Assembly: GCA_051009015.1 (NCBI GenBank)
Contig: JBPCWZ010000106.1
Coordinates: 1-10,334 of the forward strand
DNA from: JAHRAH01 sp051009015
GTDB taxonomy: Bacteria; Pseudomonadota; Gammaproteobacteria; Tethybacterales; Persebacteraceae
Length of the DNA stretch: 10,334 bases
Reading direction: 5' to 3'
Shown here: positions 1 to 6,251 of the stretch, in pieces
How positions within the stretch are numbered: the stretch's first letter is position 1
Layout: every line of letters begins with the position of its first letter
Notes under the pieces: generated by a model
The model's input: the letters and a program-made list of their open reading frames with translations, nothing else
Told to the model about the DNA's origin: nothing
Database searches by the model: none
Position numbers and translations under genes: made by a program

Positions 1-1
1 C

Positions 2-418
2 AATCAACTGCATTTGCCTTTTGCCGATTTGCCGACTCGCGATTCTTCGCTGACGCCCGAACAATCGCGCGAGCGCAGCCGTCAGGAAGCGCTTGATTTT
101 CACGACACACTCAGGCAGCGTCAGGCATTGCCGCTTGCCGAAGAAGAGGAAGAAAAAGCCGCACCGGCAAGGCGGTTTGTCTGGCATTTGCCAATCGGCG
201 CATTCCAATCCAAATCGCAAGCCGAACAACGGCGCGCCGAGTTGGCATTAAAAGGTTATGTCGCCGTCATCCGCCCGCACAAAACCGCCAATGGCGAAGA
301 TATCCATCGCGTTTGGATAGGACCTTTTGACAATGAAAACACCGCCGAAGAAATGCGCGCCAAACTCGCATTGGAAGGATACGACGACATCCCGCTACTA
401 AAATCGGCGGCGCAATAG
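2..418 (+). CDS. SPOR-domain protein, C-terminal part (5' end off the window)
   Basis: The frame is open from base 2, so the gene very likely begins left of the window; a TTG at 14 is the first possible start inside it but has no visible ribosome binding site. About 138 residues are visible. The first 50 or so are polar and charged, with a run of five glutamates (EEEEE), like the linker of FtsN/DedD-type proteins. The last 80 form a SPOR domain: FVWHLPIGAFQSKSQAEQ opens it, VWIGPFDNENTAEEM gives the second conserved strand-helix, and it ends near YDDIPLLK. SPOR domains bind septal peptidoglycan stripped of stem peptides, usually as the periplasmic tail of a bitopic membrane protein in cell division. 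The membrane anchor would lie in the missing part. The domain call is firm; the exact family (FtsN, DedD or another SPOR protein) cannot be settled. Confidence 0.85.
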   Translation, partial: NQLHLPFADLPTRDSSLTPEQSRERSRQEALDFHDTLRQRQALPLAEEEEEKAAPARRFVWHLPIGAFQSKSQAEQRRAELALKGYVAVIRPHKTANGEDIHRVWIGPFDNENTAEEMRAKLALEGYDDIPLLKSAAQ

Positions 419-421
419 TTA

Positions 422-444
422 GCGGCAAATAGCAACTTTGCCGC
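422..444 (+). other. Stem-loop just after the SPOR gene
   Basis: GCGGCAAA (422-429) pairs perfectly with TTTGCCGC (437-444) across a 7-nt loop, starting 4 nt after the stop codon. No T-run follows, so it is not a typical intrinsic terminator. It may protect the mRNA 3' end or act with a termination factor. Confidence 0.5.
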
Positions 445-476
445 CAACCCCCGGCGGCAACAACCCCCGCCCCCCT

Positions 477-564
477 CGTCATTCCCGCCTCTTTCGTCAT
501 TCCCGCCTCCCTCGTCATTCCCGCGAAAGCGGGAATCCAACACATTGGCGCGAAGCGTCAATGT
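477..564 (+). repeat. Composite ATTCCCGC palindrome with 18-bp half-site ladder
   Basis: CGTCATTCCCGC begins at 477, 495 and 513, exactly 18 bp apart. The first two are half-sites followed by pyrimidine-rich filler. The third is a full palindrome: ATTCCCGC (517-524), loop GAAA, GCGGGAAT (529-536). Then come CCAAC and a second hairpin, ACATTGGCGC (542-551), loop GAA, GCGTCAATGT (555-564), which is 10 bp with one G-T pair. The order full palindrome, CCAAC, second hairpin recurs at 8898-8990 and 9307-9383. It lies between the convergent SPOR and nupQ genes, a usual place for REP-type repeats. Confidence 0.85.
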
Positions 565-674
565 CCCCCCCGCCCGGACAAGCATAAACAACCGCCAAAG
601 ACAACCTCGCAAAGTGACGCCGCAATGGCGGCGAATTGGTCATAACGGGCGGGGTTTTGGCTTTGCGTTTTTTT

Positions 675-718
675 GCCGGGCTTTGCCCTGCAAAAGAATG
701 GGTCGCCCTTTCAGGGCT
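675..718 (+). repeat. Two-hairpin module, copy A
   Basis: The first hairpin is GCCGGGC (675-681), loop TTT, GCCCTGC (685-691), with one mismatch. A 12-nt spacer (692-703) follows, then CGCCCTTTCAGGGCT (704-718), whose GCCCT/AGGGC arms pair across TTC. Copy B at 738-784 has the same design, the same spacer length and an identical 15-mer. It is unlike the ATTCCCGC family around it. Paired hairpins of this kind accompany REP-associated (IS200/IS605-type) tyrosine transposases in other bacteria; that link is inference here. Confidence 0.65.
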
Positions 719-737
719 TGATTAATTGGTGATGCCG

Positions 738-784
738 TCACGGGGCGTTGCCCCGTGCTATGAACAGGACGCCCTTTCAGGGCT
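738..784 (+). repeat. Two-hairpin module, copy B
   Basis: CACGGGGC (739-746), loop GTT, GCCCCGTG (750-757) form a perfect 8-bp hairpin. A 12-nt spacer (758-769) leads to CGCCCTTTCAGGGCT (770-784), identical to 704-718. The differences from copy A in stem 1 keep it base-paired, and this copy pairs better than A. Confidence 0.7.
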
Positions 785-798
785 ATGACATAAAGGGG

Positions 799-858
799 AT
801 TCCGGCTTACGCCGGAATGACGAGGGGGGCGGGAATGACGACGGGGGCGGGAATGGCG
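799..858 (-). repeat. ATTCC-type palindrome with half-site ladder, inverted
   Basis: ATTCCGGC (799-806), loop TTAC, GCCGGAAT (811-818) form a variant full palindrome. It is followed by half-sites: GGAATGA at 814 and 832 and GGAATGG at 850, again exactly 18 bp apart with G-rich filler. It is the mirror image of the array at 477-538. The last half-site runs into the stop codon of nupQ (860-862). Confidence 0.8.
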
Positions 859-859
859 G

Positions 860-1774
860 TTAGCCGCCCAATGGCAAAGGACGGCCCAGGCAGGCGGGGA
901 AGTCGCTGCCGCGGCGGTGGCGCAGTTTCCATGATATTAATGTTAGCGCGGCGATTGTCGCCAGATAGGGCGCCATTGCCAAAAACTGCGGGGCGACGGA
1001 TACGCCCCAGTTTTGCAAAGAGAAATTAAGAATGCCGACAAAGCCGAATAATAATGCGCCCGCCAACAGGCGCAAAGGGCGCCACGATGCGAAAACGACC
1101 AATGCCAAAACTATCCATCCCCTGCCCGCCGTCATTTCCTGCGCCCACAGGGGCGTATAGACAACCGACAAATATGCGCCCGCCAGCGCGCACATAACGC
1201 CGCCATAGATAACGGCGGCGGCGCGAATATAGGACACCTGATAGCCCATTCTTTTTGCGGCATCGTGGTTTTCGCCGCAGGCGCGCAAGATTAAACCGGC
1301 GCGGCTGTGGTTTAGAAAATACAAAGTCAAAAACAACATACCAATGCCAAACAAAAGGGCAAGATTATGCGGCAGTTTGTCGTGCGCCAGAAAAGAGTAT
1401 GCCGATTGCTCGGCAATGGCAAAAGCGGGCAGTGTTTTGCCTTCGTAATCCAAACCGACAAAAGCCGAAAAGCCCGCGCCGAAAATGGTAAGCGCCAAAC
1501 CGCATGCGACCTGATTTGCCCGCAAGCCGACCGTCAGAAAGGCAAAAAACGACGCCATCACCCCCCCGGCAAAAGCCGCCGCCAGCAAGCCGAAGGCAAA
1601 ACTGCCGCTGTCGCGGGCGACAATAAAAGCAAACACCGCCCCGACAAGCATCATCCCTTCAACGCCCAGGTTTAACACGCCGGATTTTTCGGTTATCAAC
1701 TCGCCCAGCCCGGCGATGAGAAGCGGCACCGCCGAATGCGCGGCGGCGTAGAGAATCAACGGCAGCCATTCCAT
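860..1774 (-). CDS. nupQ: ABC transporter permease, NupQ/YufQ-like (BPD_transp_2 family)
   Basis: This is a 304-residue, very hydrophobic inner-membrane protein of the branched-chain amino acid/sugar/nucleoside permease family. Family hallmarks are ITEKSGVLNLGVEGMM (27-42), the cytoplasmic loop RACGENHDAAKRMGYQ (164-179), which should contact the ATPase, and GRGWIVLALVVFASWRP (217-233). It is expected to pair with the NupP-like permease and the NupO-like ATPase to import purine nucleosides or relatives. The ATG at 1774 is chosen: the frame is open further upstream, but only through the repeat at 1791-1817. The ribosome binding site is weak (AAAGAAC on the minus strand), so translation probably depends on nupP, which stops 10 nt upstream. 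The basic, glycine/proline-rich tail (about 287-304) ends at a repeat array and may have been altered by it. Family is firm; exact substrate is not. Confidence 0.88.
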   Translation of the reverse strand: MEWLPLILYAAAHSAVPLLIAGLGELITEKSGVLNLGVEGMMLVGAVFAFIVARDSGSFAFGLLAAAFAGGVMASFFAFLTVGLRANQVACGLALTIFGAGFSAFVGLDYEGKTLPAFAIAEQSAYSFLAHDKLPHNLALLFGIGMLFLTLYFLNHSRAGLILRACGENHDAAKRMGYQVSYIRAAAVIYGGVMCALAGAYLSVVYTPLWAQEMTAGRGWIVLALVVFASWRPLRLLAGALLFGFVGILNFSLQNWGVSVAPQFLAMAPYLATIAALTLISWKLRHRRGSDFPACLGRPLPLGG

Positions 1775-1784
1775 TGTTCGTTCT

Positions 1785-2873
1785 TTATGTCGGATTCCCG
1801 CTTTCGCGGGAATGACGATGGTGATGACGGCGGCGAATGCGGTAGTTTGCGGCAAAATCCGCCGCCAGCAAACTGAACAGGATTAACCCCTGAAAAACTC
1901 CGGCGATGGATGCGGGCAGTGCCAAATCTATCTGCCCGTTTTCGCCGCCGATTTGTATTGTCGCCATCAAAACCGCCGCGCCTATTATGCCAAGCGGATG
2001 CAACCTGCCCAAAAATGCCACGATGATGGCGGTAAAGCCGTAGCCGGGGGATATGATGGGCGTCAGTTGTCCTGCGGGTCCGGCGACTTCCGCCGCGCCC
2101 ATCAAACCGGCAAAAGCACCGGCAAGCAAAAACGATATCCACACCGGACGCCCCGCCCGCATTCCGCCAAAGCCGCCCGCCCGCGGCGCCAAACCTATAA
2201 CGCGCATTTCAAAGCCATACCACGAGCGGCGCATAAACCAATGACAAAACAATGCCAGCGGCGGCAAAACAAGGGCGGTCGCAAATAATCTTGTCTTTTC
2301 CACAAGCAGCGGCACAAGCGAAGAATCGTCAAACAACGGGCTTTGCGGGAAGTTGAAACCTTGCGGGTCTTTCAGTGGTCCGTGCACAACATAACTCAGC
2401 ATTAACAAAGCGACATATACCATCATCAAACTCGTGAGGATTTCGTTAACGCCGACTTTGGCGCGCAACAGGGCGGGCAAAACCGCCCACAACATTCCGC
2501 CGAGAATGCCGCAAAAAAGCACGACAAAAACCGCCCACCGCCCGCTTTCGCCGATAAGCATAACGGCGGCAAAACTCGCGGCGACAGCGCCCGCCGTAAA
2601 TTGCCCTTCCGCGCCGATATTCCAAACATTGGCGCGAAAGCCAATCGCCAATGCCAAAGCGATAACCGCCAGCGTTACCGTTTTGTTGGCTATTTCCGCC
2701 AGCGTGTAGGAAGACGAAAAAGGGTCAATAAAAAACACCTTATACACCGCCAGCGGCGAAGCCCCGACAGCAGCCAAAACCACCGCGCCAAAAACCAAAG
2801 CCAAAACAACCGCCGCGATGGCGGCAATGCCGCCGCTTTGTTTTTGGCGCGGGACAAACTGCCAGCGGCTCAT
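1785..2873 (-). CDS. nupP: ABC transporter permease, NupP/YufP-like (BPD_transp_2 family)
   Basis: A 362-residue polytopic membrane protein. After a short basic cytoplasmic N-terminus come a hydrophobic segment (about 15-38) and the hallmark FRANVWNIGAEGQFTAGA (79-96). VGVNEILTSLMM lies at 140-151, and PIISPGYGFTAIIVAFLGR at 272-290 is typical of nucleoside/BMP-type permeases (YufP, NupP, RnsC). It would form the transport pore with the NupQ-like subunit. The start overlaps the ATPase stop by 4 nt (ATGA), with a good GGAG site 7 nt upstream (2881-2884). The last residues, RHSRESGNPT (353-362), are encoded by the palindromic repeat at 1791-1817, and the stop lies just beyond it. The normal protein probably ended near YRIR (344-347), so the repeat gave it a new tail without breaking the gene. 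Confidence 0.9.
   Translation of the reverse strand: MSRWQFVPRQKQSGGIAAIAAVVLALVFGAVVLAAVGASPLAVYKVFFIDPFSSSYTLAEIANKTVTLAVIALALAIGFRANVWNIGAEGQFTAGAVAASFAAVMLIGESGRWAVFVVLFCGILGGMLWAVLPALLRAKVGVNEILTSLMMVYVALLMLSYVVHGPLKDPQGFNFPQSPLFDDSSLVPLLVEKTRLFATALVLPPLALFCHWFMRRSWYGFEMRVIGLAPRAGGFGGMRAGRPVWISFLLAGAFAGLMGAAEVAGPAGQLTPIISPGYGFTAIIVAFLGRLHPLGIIGAAVLMATIQIGGENGQIDLALPASIAGVFQGLILFSLLAADFAANYRIRRRHHHRHSRESGNPT
1791..1817 (-). repeat. ATTCCCGC palindrome inside the 3' end of nupP
   Basis: The perfect palindrome runs from 1794 to 1813, with 8-bp arms ATTCCCGC and GCGGGAAT around TTTC (GAAA on the minus strand). Flanks match the family (CGTC ahead and CC behind, read on the minus strand). It is translated in frame as the last residues of the NupP-like permease and ends about 17 nt before the nupQ start. 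The hairpin could therefore form over the nupP stop/nupQ start junction of the mRNA. Confidence 0.9.
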
Positions 2874-4384
2874 TGCAACTCTCCGGTTTCGGTCATCTGC
2901 CGCCCGATATCTTCGCGCCCGATGGCGGATGACGGCATCGCCGCCGCCAAACGCCCGCCGCTGATAACCGAGATTTCATCGCACAACGAAAGCAACTCGT
3001 CAACATCTTCGCTGATGATAAGAATCGCCGCGCCGTCATCGCGAAGTTGCCGAAGTTGGCGATGGATAAAAGCCGCGGCGCGGACATCCACCCCCCATGT
3101 CGGATTTGCCGCGGCAAGAAAAGGCGGCTTTTGCATTAACGCCCTGCCGACAATAAACTTTTGCAAGTTGCCGCCGGACAGGGAATTGGCTATGGCATTT
3201 TCACTTTCGGCGGCGACTTCAAAGCGGCGAATAACGGCGCGCGCCGACTCTGCCGCCGCTTTGGGATTTATCACGCCGCGCCGGACAATGGTCTCGGCAT
3301 CGCTGCGGCATAACAAAACATTCTCGGCAAGCGGCAACTCTCCAACCGCCGCCCGCCCGCAACGCTCTGTCGGCACGGTCAAAACGCCGGCGGCAATGCG
3401 GCGGGCTGGCAGCCAATCGCCAATGGCATCGCCGCAAAAGATAACATTGCCCGCCGCCGTTTGTTGCTCGCCGGATATAACATCCAAAAGTTTATCCTGC
3501 CCGTTTCCGGCGATACCGGCGATGCCGCTGATAACGCCGCTTTTTAATGTCATATCATCAACAAACAAACCGCCGCCGCCGTCTTCGCCTTTTTCCGCCA
3601 AACCGCGCACGCACAACACTTCCTGCCCCGCTTGTTTGTCTTTTGTCAAACCGCCGCCGTCATTGACTTCGCCGCCGCCTATCATTTTGCCGATAAGTTC
3701 TTCGCGGCTGCTTTCCGCTATGCGGCATTGAAAAACCGTGCGCCCGCCGCGCAAAACCGTGGCATCATCGCAAAGCGATTCCACTTCGCGAAGTTTGTGG
3801 CTGATAAACAAAATGCCGCGCCCTTCGGCGGCAAGTTTTTCCAGCAGCACAAAAAGCGCCCGGGTTTCCGCCGGAGTCAATACCGAAGTCGGCTCGTCCA
3901 ATATCAAAAGTTGCGGCTCCTGCAGCAAACTGCGCAGGATTTCCACCCGCTGTTTTTCGCCCGCCGACAAATCGGCGGCGCGGCGCGCCGGGTCAATTTG
4001 CAACTGATATTTTTCGCTCAACCGGCGCATCGCATCCATACTTCCGCGGGTGTGATAATCGCCCGCCGACAAACCGAGGCGGATATTTTCGGCAACGGTC
4101 ATTGATTCAAAAAGGGCAAAATGTTGAAACACCACGCCGATGCCGAGTTTGCGCGCCGTTTGCGGATTGTCCATTACCACCGGCTTGCCGCGCCATTTTA
4201 TCGTGCCGCCGTCCGCCCGCACCGCGCCGTAAAGAATGCCGACCAAAGTGCTTTTGCCCGCGCCGTTTTCGCCGATGAGCGCATGTTTGCCGCCCGCCCG
4301 CACGACAAGGCGGATGTCGTCATTGGCGCGCAAACTGCCGTAGGATTTGCATATCCCGTCCGCTTCCAGCAAAAAATCGCTCAT
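2870..4384 (-). CDS. nupO: Double-domain ABC transporter ATPase, NupO/YufO-like
   Basis: A 504-residue cytoplasmic protein with two fused nucleotide-binding domains, as in NupO/YufO, RbsA and MglA. Domain 1 is canonical: Walker A GENGAGKST (38-46), Q-loop VFQH (85-88), signature LSAGEKQRVEIL (139-150), Walker B LLILDEPTSVLT (159-170), H-loop His196. Domain 2 has no Walker A lysine-serine/threonine (GIAGNGQDK, 290-298), keeps signature LSGGNLQKFIVGRAL (402-416), and has ANPTWGVDV (426-434) where Walker B would carry DEPT. This degeneracy is usual for the family, so hydrolysis probably occurs mainly at the intact site. The early DDIRLVVRAGGKHALIGENG resembles nucleoside/BMP-type ATPases more than RbsA. 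It overlaps xdhC upstream and nupP downstream by 4 nt each, so all three are probably translationally coupled. Length and motifs are intact. Confidence 0.93.
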   Translation of the reverse strand: MSDFLLEADGICKSYGSLRANDDIRLVVRAGGKHALIGENGAGKSTLVGILYGAVRADGGTIKWRGKPVVMDNPQTARKLGIGVVFQHFALFESMTVAENIRLGLSAGDYHTRGSMDAMRRLSEKYQLQIDPARRAADLSAGEKQRVEILRSLLQEPQLLILDEPTSVLTPAETRALFVLLEKLAAEGRGILFISHKLREVESLCDDATVLRGGRTVFQCRIAESSREELIGKMIGGGEVNDGGGLTKDKQAGQEVLCVRGLAEKGEDGGGGLFVDDMTLKSGVISGIAGIAGNGQDKLLDVISGEQQTAAGNVIFCGDAIGDWLPARRIAAGVLTVPTERCGRAAVGELPLAENVLLCRSDAETIVRRGVINPKAAAESARAVIRRFEVAAESENAIANSLSGGNLQKFIVGRALMQKPPFLAAANPTWGVDVRAAAFIHRQLRQLRDDGAAILIISEDVDELLSLCDEISVISGGRLAAAMPSSAIGREDIGRQMTETGELQ

Positions 4385-5247
4385 TGCGGCGGGGTTTGTG
4401 CTTTTGCGCTTTGCGCCGCCATCGCCGACAACTCGCGCATTTGCGCCGCTTCGCTTTTGGCATCCGTTCGTTTTTGTTGCGGCAGGGCGTCTATCAGATA
4501 CGCCGCCATCTTAATGGCGACTTCGCCCGGCAACCTCGCCTTGCCGCCGAGCGGACAATGCAAACGCGATACCGATACCTTGCGCTCTTGCAGTTGCGAA
4601 ACAAAGCGGCGGGCTTTGTTGTCCGAGCCGACCAAACCGACAAAGGGAATATCATCGCGCCCAAGCATTGCCGCGCAAACTTCCATATCCAGCGAATGGC
4701 TATGCGTCATCACAATGGCAAAACTCTGCGGCGGCAAAGCGCGGGCGGCGGCGGGCATATCTTCACACTGGCAAATACCAACGCCATCGGCAAGTTTATC
4801 CAGCCACATCTTTCGCGAATCATAAAACACCATCCGGCACGGCAACAAAGATGCTATACGGGCGAGCGATTGCCCGATATGCCCCGCGCCGAAAACCGCC
4901 AAAGATACCGCCGCCGCCGACTTTTCAATGACAAAAGCGACCTTGCCGCCGCAACACTGCCCCAAAGATGCCGCCAAAGAAGCCGCGCCGACGACAACCG
5001 GCGGGGCGGAAGAGTCGGCAAGTATCCGCCGCGCGCGGTTGATAATATCTTCTTCCAAACGCCCGCCGCCGACCGAGCCGAAAATATCGGCGGCGGTAAT
5101 AAGCATTTTCGCCCCCGAATGACGCGGGGCGGAACCGGCAACGGCGATTATCGTGGCGATGGCAAAATGCTCCCCCCGCTCCCGCAACTTGCCCGCCGCC
5201 AAAACCCAATCCGCCGGGCTGTCAAAGCCGGCATTGTTTTCGTCCAT
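4381..5247 (-). CDS. xdhC: XdhC-family molybdenum cofactor insertion protein
   Basis: 288 residues, the normal length for XdhC. XdhC proteins bind molybdenum cofactor, protect and sulfurate it with a cysteine desulfurase, and load it into xanthine dehydrogenase. Visible family features are SAPRHSGAKM (39-48), GSVGGGRLE (57-65), LGQCCGGKV (95-103) with the conserved cysteine, a Rossmann-like VFGAGHIGQSLA (118-129), THSHSLD (181-187) and FVGLVGSDNKARRF (202-215). It is the first gene of the minus-strand operon and overlaps the NupO-like gene by 4 nt, which suggests purine uptake and breakdown. The dehydrogenase subunits XdhA and XdhB are not in the window. The ATG at 5247 has no strong ribosome binding site. 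The alanine/glutamine-rich tail (about 255-288) is probably disordered. Confidence 0.92.
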   Translation of the reverse strand: MDENNAGFDSPADWVLAAGKLRERGEHFAIATIIAVAGSAPRHSGAKMLITAADIFGSVGGGRLEEDIINRARRILADSSAPPVVVGAASLAASLGQCCGGKVAFVIEKSAAAVSLAVFGAGHIGQSLARIASLLPCRMVFYDSRKMWLDKLADGVGICQCEDMPAAARALPPQSFAIVMTHSHSLDMEVCAAMLGRDDIPFVGLVGSDNKARRFVSQLQERKVSVSRLHCPLGGKARLPGEVAIKMAAYLIDALPQQKRTDAKSEAAQMRELSAMAAQSAKAQTPPQ

Positions 5248-5333
5248 ATCGGTTATTTTACCCGGCTATCTTTGTGATAAGTAATCCCGCCTTGTCCGGC
5301 GGCGCAACTTTTTTTGCCTTATCTTGCGCGAAA
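5248..5333. other. Divergent spacer between xdhC and the first prepilin
   Basis: This AT-richer gap must hold the promoter of the minus-strand xdhC operon. The best -10 candidate read on the minus strand is TAAAAT, only about 10 nt before the xdhC ATG, with no convincing -35, so I do not call it. A T7 run at 5309-5315 and a 5-bp stem (5287-5291 with 5298-5302) are present, but no plus-strand gene ends here for them to terminate. Confidence 0.4.
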
Positions 5334-5364
5334 ATGACAAAACAGGCGGAAAGTGTGATATTAT
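5334..5364 (+). promoter_or_regulatory. Candidate promoter for the tandem prepilin genes
   Basis: ATGACA (5334-5339) matches the -35 consensus at 5 of 6 positions. TATTAT (5359-5364) matches the -10 at 5 of 6 and carries an upstream TG (extended -10). The spacer is 19 bp, on the long side. It would give a leader of about 55-60 nt before the ATG at 5429. Confidence 0.5.
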
Positions 5365-5428
5365 GACGGGCAGTTTGATGGCAAAACGCCCGCTTGCCGG
5401 ACGGAAAATTCAAAAGGGGAGGATAACA

Positions 5429-6226
5429 ATGCCACGACAAAACAAACAAAACCAAACGCCCAAAGCCGCGCGGCGCGGCGTTACGCTGGTGGAAATCGCC
5501 ATCGTGCTGGTCATCATCGGCTTGTTGCTCGGCGGCGTCCTCAAAGGGCAGGAACTCATCAACAACGCCAAAATCCGCAACATCGCCGACCGGCAAAGCT
5601 CGCTCAAAATCGCGTGGTATTCTTTCTTTGACAAGTATCAGGCGTTGCCGGGCGATTATGTCTTAGCCGAGCAAAATATCCCCGGAGCGGGCAAATCGCT
5701 GAACCACCCGGTCGGCGATGGCATTATCGCGGAAGATGAATCCCCGATAGTGTTGCAAAATCTGACCGGCGCCGGTTTTTTGCGTTGCCCGCAATGCACT
5801 GCGGCGGGGGATGCCCAACCATCGGCAGCCAACTCTTTGCAGAACAACTATGGCGGCATCATAGGGATATTTACCAACAACATTCTCATAGAAGCCAATG
5901 TCCCTGTGCAAACCTACGCCGTCCGGGGCGATGCGGTAGGAGGACCGCGCCTGATGACGCATTCCGGCGCGCGCATTCCGAGCAATATCGCCGCCGAAGT
6001 GGACAGGAAGATTGACGATGGCGTCGCCAACGAAGGCGATGTGGTTTTTAATACTTGGGACCCTCTTGTTGGCGGGGGCGTTGCCCTTGTCCCGCCTTTG
6101 GCTTGTATGACCAAAAATGCGGTACAGCAGGAAGATGCGATGAGTTTGGATTTCCCCAACCAACTTTGGTGGCGGCATGCGGATTCCCCGGTACAGCAAA
6201 ACTGCGGATTTTCCGTTAAGATATAA
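5429..6226 (+). CDS. Type IV pilin-like prepilin 1
   Basis: 265 residues. The leader is 17 residues, basic, ending ARRG, followed by VTLVEIAIVLVIIGLLLGG: a class III (type IV pilin/pseudopilin) signal cut by prepilin peptidase after the glycine, with Glu at mature position 5. The first mature residue would be Val rather than the usual Phe. The hydrophobic N-terminal helix runs to about residue 37. A globular domain of about 220 residues follows with exactly four cysteines: C120 and C123 (CPQC), C226 (ACM) and C259 (NCGF), likely disulfides outside the membrane. Acidic blocks GDGIIAEDE and DRKIDDGVANEGD could bind a metal; that is inference. The ATG at 5429 is chosen because GGGGAGGA (5416-5423) lies 5 nt upstream; the frame stays open back to 5324. 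Whether it is a pilus subunit or a secretion pseudopilin is undecided. Confidence 0.88.
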   Translation: MPRQNKQNQTPKAARRGVTLVEIAIVLVIIGLLLGGVLKGQELINNAKIRNIADRQSSLKIAWYSFFDKYQALPGDYVLAEQNIPGAGKSLNHPVGDGIIAEDESPIVLQNLTGAGFLRCPQCTAAGDAQPSAANSLQNNYGGIIGIFTNNILIEANVPVQTYAVRGDAVGGPRLMTHSGARIPSNIAAEVDRKIDDGVANEGDVVFNTWDPLVGGGVALVPPLACMTKNAVQQEDAMSLDFPNQLWWRHADSPVQQNCGFSVKI

Positions 6227-6251
6227 CCCCCCAACATTCAGGAGAATGTCA

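Noticed and set aside
290..298. Missing Walker A lysine in the second ATPase domain of the NupO-like protein, as a possible inactivation
   Set aside because: These are protein residues 290-298, not window bases. A degenerate second domain is normal in this ATPase family.
477..538. Possible CRISPR array from evenly spaced short repeats
   Set aside because: The whole period is 18 bp, leaving no room for spacers, there is no cas gene, and the repeats are arms of a known type of palindrome.
256..612. Minus-strand frames of 92-118 codons with repeated GMT/GND peptides
   Set aside because: They are translations of the ATTCCCGC ladder plus the antisense of the SPOR gene; peptides of the FAGMT type are a usual artefact of this repeat.
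748..1029. 93-codon plus-strand frame (PAYAGMT...)
   Set aside because: It runs through the repeat array and then antisense to nupQ; no family resemblance and no ribosome binding site.
5287..5315. Stem followed by T7, terminator-like on the plus strand
   Set aside because: The stem is only 5 bp, the T-run is 6 nt away from it, and no plus-strand gene ends upstream.
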